Assembly (NCBI GenBank): GCA_007695245.1
Contig: REEE01000240.1
Location: 1-57,326 of the forward strand
DNA: 57,326 bases
Reading direction: 5' to 3'
Source: Candidatus Competibacteraceae bacterium
GTDB lineage: Bacteria; Pseudomonadota; Gammaproteobacteria; Competibacterales; Competibacteraceae
The position numbers were made by a program, and so were the translations under genes. Position 1 is the stretch's first letter; every line of letters begins with the position of its first letter. Shown piece by piece: positions 49,076 through 57,326 of the stretch. The notes below the pieces were generated by a model, which was not told the origin of the DNA, did not search any database, and saw nothing but the letters and a program-made list of their open reading frames with translations.

Positions 49076-52000
49076 ATGATGGCCGCCGATTCGATCTTCA
49101 TCTGCCACGCTCATTCCGACGCCGCTTTCGCCCAGGATCTGGGACTGGCTCTGGAAACCTGTCGGCTGGAGGTCTGGCGCGATGCGCGGCATCTGCGCGG
49201 CGGCGATCGGCTGTTCCCGGAAGTGCGCTGGGCGATCGAGCAGGCTCGGCAAGTCATTGTCGTGCTGAGCCTCAATACCGGCGATCCGGCCTGGCTGCGT
49301 CGAGAAATCGAACTCGCGCAGGAAACGGAACGCCGACGGACCGATGCGTATCGAGTCATTCCGGTCTTGCTGCCTGGGACGGACCCGGATCTGCTGGATC
49401 GCTGGTTCACCCCCAAGCCGTGGGTCGCCGCGATCCTGGTAACCACCGAGGGGTTGGGCGCGACGTTGCCCGCCCTGCTCTCCGCCCTGGGCCAGCCTCC
49501 TCTCCATCGCGGCACCACCGAACACACTGGCCCGCCGTTGGCGGAATTGGAACTGACGTTCGGTTCGGCCGATTCACCGACCACCGACGCTTGGTGGCTC
49601 ACGGCTCGACTGTCTCTGCATCCCGAGCCCATCTCGACCACCCAAGCCCGCACCAGCAACCGTATGCCACACCCTCCCGCCCCGCGTTTCTGGCGCTGGT
49701 ATTGGCGGGATTATCTGCTGTGGCCGACCGATACCCTCCGACAGTTCGCGAACCGCGTTGAGACCATGGTGGAAGATTGGGGACGCGCGCTTTATCAAGC
49801 CACGCTCGCCGCTCCCGACCTGCGAACGCTGACCGCCGCTTGGCGTGATGCGCCAGAATCCCACGAGCGCCGGTTGGTGGTGCGGGCGGATGCGGCGAAT
49901 CCGGCCACCGCCGCCGTGCTCGATCTTCCTTGGGAACTACTTCATGACGAGACGGATTTCCTTATGCGGAAGCAGCACCCGATCCGAATCCAACGCCGGC
50001 TCCTCGGAGGCGGTGACCGCATTTCGCCCGCGCCTCCCCCCCTGCGTATCCTGACGATCAGCCCCCGTCCCGATACCGAACCCATGGGACATCCCGACGC
50101 CCGGCGCAGCGCGCTGCCCTTGCTTGAAGCCTTGGAAGGTTTGGGCGGTCTCGTGGAACCCCGGATTCTGGTCCCGCCGACCTTGGCGGCGTTGGAAAAG
50201 CAGTTGAACGATGCCTGGTCCGCTGGGCGCCCGTTTACGGCCCTGCATCTGGATGGCCATTTCCTGACCGATCCCGATACTGGCGCGCTCCTGTTCGGGT
50301 TCGAAGCCAGTTATGACCTGCGCGCGCCGGTCTGTCGCGATGCGCATTTCATCCCGTTGCCGGCCCTGGAATCTCTCTTGGCCACTTACCGCATTCGCCT
50401 GGTCACCCTGGTTCACCCCGGACAGGCGACCGGTTCCGCCACGGTAGCCGGATTAGCCTCCACTCTGTTGGCGGCTGGCATTGCGGCGGTGCTGATCGTG
50501 CATCCTGACGCGCCCGCGGAAACCCTGCGCCGGTTCTGGTCGGCGTTCTACGAAGAACTGCTGCGAGGGAGCCGAGTCAGTCAGGCGGCATTCGCCGGTC
50601 AGCGCCGACTGGCCGGCGACAGCTATCGCGCTCTTGGCTTGGGCGGCGGCGGCGTCTATCTGTGGGACTGGTCGACCTGCACTTTGTATCTCGGTCGGCA
50701 AGATCCCCAGTTCGTCCTGCGTCCCCCCCTCGATCTTTGGCGCCGGCTACTCAAATCGTCGAGGACTGGATCGCTGGGTCGACTACCCGAGCCGCCGCGC
50801 ACCGGTTTCATCGGTCGGGATCGCGAGTTGTTGATCATCGAACGTCTGTTTGAAAATCAGCTCAACGTCTTCGTGCAGGGAACGGGCGGAAGCGGTAAAA
50901 CCACCGTAGGGATCGCCCTGGCCCGCTGGCTCGGACTGTGCGGCCGTTATCGTCACGTCGCCTACCTGCGCCATAGTGATGCCGATGACCTTCGTACCCT
51001 GCTGGAAGCCCTAGGCCGGCAACTGTTGCCCAAAGGCGACCCTTGGTCGGTCGATCGCTACCCGACCCTCTGGCAAGCCACCGACGCGCTGCGCCAGACC
51101 TTGCGTGCCCAAGCCACGCTGGTCGTGCTCGATCAACTGGACCAGTGGCCTTCGGAGCAAGATGAGTCCCTGGAACAGTTCTGGAAGCAACTGACCGACT
51201 CATGGGCCGAACTGCATCTGCTCGCTTTAGGCCGGCTGGGTCCTCCGGCATTTATCCGGCCTTGGACTGAAATTCAGCTGATCGGTCTGGACGAGCGCGA
51301 CGCCATCGCTCTGCTCGGTCAAAATTTGATCGCGGCTGGAGAAATGCCGCCCACCACCGATAGCGGTAGCGGTAGCGGTTTCCAACCGTTGCGCGAACTG
51401 GTTACGCTCATCAACGGACATCCGGGCGGCCTGCGCCGTCTGGCCGGTGAAATCAGCGTCCACGGTGTGGACGCGACCCTGGCGACGCTCGGCGCGCTCC
51501 GCACCGAGCTATTAAGCGTTCACGGCGACGACCCACAATGGCCACTCTATCTGAGTCTGGAACTGGGCCTGCGCGGGCTAGCGGCCCACGACCGGGAAGC
51601 CGTGAATGTCTTGGCCTTCTTTAAGTATGGCGTCAGCCGTATCGCTCTGGGATCGGCCTTGACACTCGATACCGGGGCGGTCGACCAACTCTGTACCCAG
51701 CTCATCACCTTGGAACTGGCCGAGGATCAGGGTTATGGCCACCTGCGGTTCGATGCGGCGCTGTCGCGGCATCTGGACGCCCGGCTGACGCCGAGCCTGC
51801 GCGCGATCTGGCGCGAGCGGTGGCGCACGGGCATGGAACAATTACTGGGCATTCTCTATCTACAGCATTTTAAGGACCCAACCCGCGCAACCCGCGCACT
51901 CAAGCTGGAATTACCCAATTTGCTGGCGTTGCTTCGCGATTATCAGCAGCACGCCACCCCGGAGCGTATCGCCCAACTGGCGGGACGCTTGGAACCTCTC

Positions 52001-53344
52001 CTGACGCATTCCGGCGCCGCCTCGGCGCTGGCTGAAGTCGTGGCGGCCCGCGAACGAGCGAGCCAGTCCTTGCTAGGCTGGAGCCGGATTCGCTTCGAGG
52101 CCGAACAATTGCGCATCGAACGGCTGCGCGACGAAGGATCGTTGGAAGAGGCGCTCGATGCCGCGCGCCAGTTACTGCGCCAGCTCCAAGAAGCCGGTGC
52201 CGCCGCCTACAGCGGCGCAGCCTACGACTTGGGGCGCGCGTACCTGCAACTCGGTAAGCTGTTGAAACTGGCCGGTGCCGCCGAGCCGGCGATCCGGGAA
52301 TTGACTGAGGCTCGCCAACGGTTCCAGGCGCTGGCCGACGCGGGTAATGTCAGCGCCGGACGCATGGCCGCGGTCGCCGATGCCGAAACCGGGGATTGCC
52401 TGACCGATCTGCGCCGTTTGCAGGACGCCGCCGCTGCCTATCAGGCGGCGTTGGCCCATGTCGATCCCCAAACGGTCAACCCCACGGTTGCGGCTCACCA
52501 GATGCAGTTGGGGCTGGTCCGCCAGCGGCAGGGTCACTATTCAGAAGCCGCAGCCTTGTACGACGCCGCTCGTCGGCTCTTTGAAATGCTGGGCGAACCG
52601 GAAGGCGCCGCTCAAGCTTGGCGACAACTGGGCGTCGCGCATAAGTTGAACGGACAGATGGAGCCGGCGCTCCAGGCCTGTCAACGAGCGCTCTACCTGT
52701 ACGAACAGCAACGGCATCGCGGTGGCATTGCCGAAACCTTGGGCGAGCTCGGCCACCTGCATCAGGTGCTGAACCAACTGGAGGAAGCAGCTCTGGCGTA
52801 TCGCCGCATGGCGGATCTCTACGCGCAACTCGGCGATGGCCGCAGCGAAGAAGCCAGCCGCAACAAGCTGGCGAATGTGCTGATCCAGCTGCGGCGGCCC
52901 GACGAAGCCCGTCAGGAGCTGTACCGCGCCGGCGAGTGCAATCCGCCCGAGAGTCCCACCGCCCGCAACTGGGCGATCCGGCGTGGGTTGCGCGATGTCG
53001 GCCAAGCGGTTGACAATCCTGACGTGGCCGATCAGGCGCGCCGACAGGCGATTCAGAAATACCTGGCCTACCGGCGAGCCGGCGGCGAAAACGCCAGCCC
53101 TGGCGCTCGGTTGTGCGCGCGGGTCGGTCAAGCGATTCGTTCTGGCGACGCCGGCGAGTTGGCCGCCAAGCTAGACCAAATCGCGGCCAACCCGAACGTC
53201 CCAACGGATGGCAAGCGACTGATTGTTAAACTACAAACCATTCTGGTCGGCGCGCGTGATCCCACGCTGGCCACCGACTCGGAACTTCATTACCAGTATG
53301 CGGCGGAAATCCAGCTACTTCTGGAGGAACTCGCTCGCACCTGA
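49076..53344 (+). CDS. TIR - CHAT-like - P-loop NTPase - TPR protein (NLR/STAND architecture)
   Basis: This single gene encodes 1,422 residues. Residues 4-135 form a TIR domain (IFICHAHSDAAFAQDLGLAL, GGDRLFPEVRWAIEQARQV, DPAWLRREIELAQE) with E77 at the position of the catalytic Glu of TIR NADases. Residues about 200-540 resemble a CHAT domain (LDLPWELLHDE, HLDGHF with H395, VAGLASTLLAAGIAAVLI), but no Cys is present where the catalytic Cys is expected (LVTLVHPGQATGS, 442-454). Residues 577-900 are an NB-ARC/AP-ATPase-like NTPase with Walker A GTGGSGKTT (602-610) and Walker B LVVLDQLD (682-689). Residues about 1005-1290 are TPR repeats. Such proteins act as ligand sensors that oligomerise and switch on an effector, often in phage defence; that role here is inference. 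It stands alone between ptsP and the rRNA operon with its own terminator. Confidence 0.88.
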   Translation: MMAADSIFICHAHSDAAFAQDLGLALETCRLEVWRDARHLRGGDRLFPEVRWAIEQARQVIVVLSLNTGDPAWLRREIELAQETERRRTDAYRVIPVLLPGTDPDLLDRWFTPKPWVAAILVTTEGLGATLPALLSALGQPPLHRGTTEHTGPPLAELELTFGSADSPTTDAWWLTARLSLHPEPISTTQARTSNRMPHPPAPRFWRWYWRDYLLWPTDTLRQFANRVETMVEDWGRALYQATLAAPDLRTLTAAWRDAPESHERRLVVRADAANPATAAVLDLPWELLHDETDFLMRKQHPIRIQRRLLGGGDRISPAPPPLRILTISPRPDTEPMGHPDARRSALPLLEALEGLGGLVEPRILVPPTLAALEKQLNDAWSAGRPFTALHLDGHFLTDPDTGALLFGFEASYDLRAPVCRDAHFIPLPALESLLATYRIRLVTLVHPGQATGSATVAGLASTLLAAGIAAVLIVHPDAPAETLRRFWSAFYEELLRGSRVSQAAFAGQRRLAGDSYRALGLGGGGVYLWDWSTCTLYLGRQDPQFVLRPPLDLWRRLLKSSRTGSLGRLPEPPRTGFIGRDRELLIIERLFENQLNVFVQGTGGSGKTTVGIALARWLGLCGRYRHVAYLRHSDADDLRTLLEALGRQLLPKGDPWSVDRYPTLWQATDALRQTLRAQATLVVLDQLDQWPSEQDESLEQFWKQLTDSWAELHLLALGRLGPPAFIRPWTEIQLIGLDERDAIALLGQNLIAAGEMPPTTDSGSGSGFQPLRELVTLINGHPGGLRRLAGEISVHGVDATLATLGALRTELLSVHGDDPQWPLYLSLELGLRGLAAHDREAVNVLAFFKYGVSRIALGSALTLDTGAVDQLCTQLITLELAEDQGYGHLRFDAALSRHLDARLTPSLRAIWRERWRTGMEQLLGILYLQHFKDPTRATRALKLELPNLLALLRDYQQHATPERIAQLAGRLEPLLTHSGAASALAEVVAARERASQSLLGWSRIRFEAEQLRIERLRDEGSLEEALDAARQLLRQLQEAGAAAYSGAAYDLGRAYLQLGKLLKLAGAAEPAIRELTEARQRFQALADAGNVSAGRMAAVADAETGDCLTDLRRLQDAAAAYQAALAHVDPQTVNPTVAAHQMQLGLVRQRQGHYSEAAALYDAARRLFEMLGEPEGAAQAWRQLGVAHKLNGQMEPALQACQRALYLYEQQRHRGGIAETLGELGHLHQVLNQLEEAALAYRRMADLYAQLGDGRSEEASRNKLANVLIQLRRPDEARQELYRAGECNPPESPTARNWAIRRGLRDVGQAVDNPDVADQARRQAIQKYLAYRRAGGENASPGARLCARVGQAIRSGDAGELAAKLDQIAANPNVPTDGKRLIVKLQTILVGARDPTLATDSELHYQYAAEIQLLLEELART

Positions 53345-53375
53345 TCCTTTTTTTCAAATTGGCACCGTAACCGCA

Positions 53376-53410
53376 AAAAGCCCGCTTCAAGGTTATTGAA
53401 GCGGGCTTTT
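53376..53410. terminator. bidirectional terminator of the TIR gene and the rRNA operon
   Basis: AAAAGCCCGCTTCAA (53376-53390) and TTGAAGCGGGCTTTT (53396-53410) form a perfect 15-bp stem over GGTTA. T-runs occur on both strands (TTTT on plus; TTTTT on minus), so it can end both converging transcripts. Confidence 0.9.
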
Positions 53411-53420
53411 AGGAATAGGG

Positions 53421-53538
53421 TGCCTGGCGATGCCCGACTTTAGCATGAGTGATCTCACACGATCATAGGCGCGGCGCGGTTTCACGGACGAGTTCGGGAA
53501 GGGATCGGGTGGTTCCCGCGCGCTGGAGTCGCCAGGCG
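53421..53538 (-). rRNA. rrf: 5S ribosomal RNA
   Basis: The reverse complement begins and ends with pairing GCCTGGCGAC / ATCGCCAGGC. It contains the conserved CACCCGATCCCTTCCCGAACTC loop region. It lies downstream of 23S and just before the shared terminator. The ends are estimated to within a few bases. Confidence 0.9.
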
Positions 53539-53591
53539 AAGAGGGGGACGGCGCGATGGGCGAGAGGCGGAAGCGGAGGCGGGGGGCACAA

Positions 53592-53606
53592 GGCTGGGGT
53601 GTTACC

Positions 53607-53615
<9 letters not shown>
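53592..53615 (-). other. 3' arm of the 23S rRNA processing stem
   Basis: In the transcript this arm pairs with the sequence before the 23S 5' end (56492-56514). The shared cores are GGTAAC/GTTACC and CCCCAGCC/GGCTGGGG. Such stems are cut by RNase III. Confidence 0.7.
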
Positions 53616-56491
<2,876 letters not shown>

Positions 56492-56499
<8 letters not shown>

Positions 56500-56514
56500 C
56501 GGTAACCCCCAGCC
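56492..56514 (-). other. 5' arm of the 23S rRNA processing stem
   Basis: GGCTGGGGGTTACCGGG directly precedes the 23S 5' end in the transcript and is complementary to the 3' flank at 53592-53615. Confidence 0.7.
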
Positions 56515-56690
56515 TTGTGGGGTCCGCCGCCGGGCCTCGCGCTTGCGTCTCTCTCGCGCCGCCCCCGTCCTCGCAGGGGCGGGGGCGGCGTTCATCGCAC
56601 TGTCCGTATTGTTAAAGAACGACTTCAAGAACGGCCGGACCGGCGTCGCCGGTCGGGCTTTTCGAAGCGGGGGCGGGCGCGCGCGGCGCG

Positions 56691-56766
56691 TGGTGGAGCC
56701 AGGCGGGTTCGAACCGCCGACCCCCGGCTTGCAAAGCCGGTGCTCTCCCAGCTGAGCTATGGCCCC
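56691..56766 (-). tRNA. tRNA-Ala (anticodon TGC)
   Basis: The reverse complement gives a 76-base tRNA with encoded CCA and anticodon stem-loop GGCTTTGCAAGCC. The acceptor stem GGGGCCA/TGGCTCC contains the G3-U70 identity pair of tRNA-Ala. It lies in the 16S-23S spacer. Confidence 0.97.
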
Positions 56767-56795
56767 ACGGGTGGGGCCGAGGCCCCGTCGGGGGG

Positions 56796-56872
<77 letters not shown>

Positions 56873-56935
56873 GCGCGCGGTGTGCCGCAGGTTGTGGGGG
56901 GGGAACTCGCGGGCCGGACGGACCGGCTTTTCGGT

Positions 56936-57326
<391 letters not shown>

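Overview
The window (57,326 bases, GC-rich) is a chromosomal stretch of a gammaproteobacterium. This is shown by ribF-ileS-lspA-ispH, dksA-gluQ, an OxyR with both redox cysteines at the E. coli positions, ptsP, coaD with a Chromatium-type ferredoxin, and an rRNA operon in the order 16S-tRNA-Ile-tRNA-Ala-23S-5S. Acetate genes are prominent: acs, an ActP-like symporter, and an isocitrate dehydrogenase with an added regulatory domain. Together with the TRAP-TAXI importer they suggest an acetate- and carboxylate-using relative of the Competibacter/Contendobacter group. That placement is inference; the 3' part of the 16S at the right edge could test it.

Layout. 155-6146 (+) holds FAD synthesis, isoleucyl-tRNA synthetase, lipoprotein signal peptidase, IspH and an unknown membrane protein. 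6229-6418 (-) holds tRNA-Cys and tRNA-Gly. 6488-10539 (-) is a TRAP-TAXI operon (binding protein, fused permease, UspA) with a clear promoter. 10725-12856 (-) holds DAHP synthase and oxyR. 13033-19493 (+) holds an isocitrate dehydrogenase-CBS fusion, an isocitrate-lyase-superfamily enzyme, dksA, gluQ and acs. 19569-23904 holds a decayed eIF-2B-like gene, a small acidic protein, a secreted Ig-like protein and tex. 24359-31109 (+) is the ActP-like symporter cluster with a CBS/nucleotidyltransferase protein and a membrane sensor fused to a DnaQ-type exonuclease. 31274-39781 holds cardiolipin synthase and a copper-handling region: CopA, a tandem-repeat secreted protein, a CusA tail fragment, a Met-rich periplasmic protein, a CusRS-like two-component system and a DUF411 protein. 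39902-44253 (+) holds a pair of M16 peptidases, rsmD, coaD and a ferredoxin. 44551-48835 (+) holds an MscS-like protein and ptsP. 49076-53344 (+) is one very large gene. 53421 to the right end is the rRNA operon on the minus strand.

The most unusual gene is the 1,422-residue protein at 49076-53344. It joins a TIR domain, a CHAT-like domain that lacks the expected cysteine, a P-loop NTPase and a TPR tail in one chain, an NLR/STAND architecture resembling bacterial immune sensors. Other candidates for attention are the isocitrate dehydrogenase-CBS fusion, the pseudokinase-exonuclease beside a symporter, and the copper region, where two near-identical 17-bp sites may place an unknown repeat protein in the same regulon as the Met-rich protein and CusRS.
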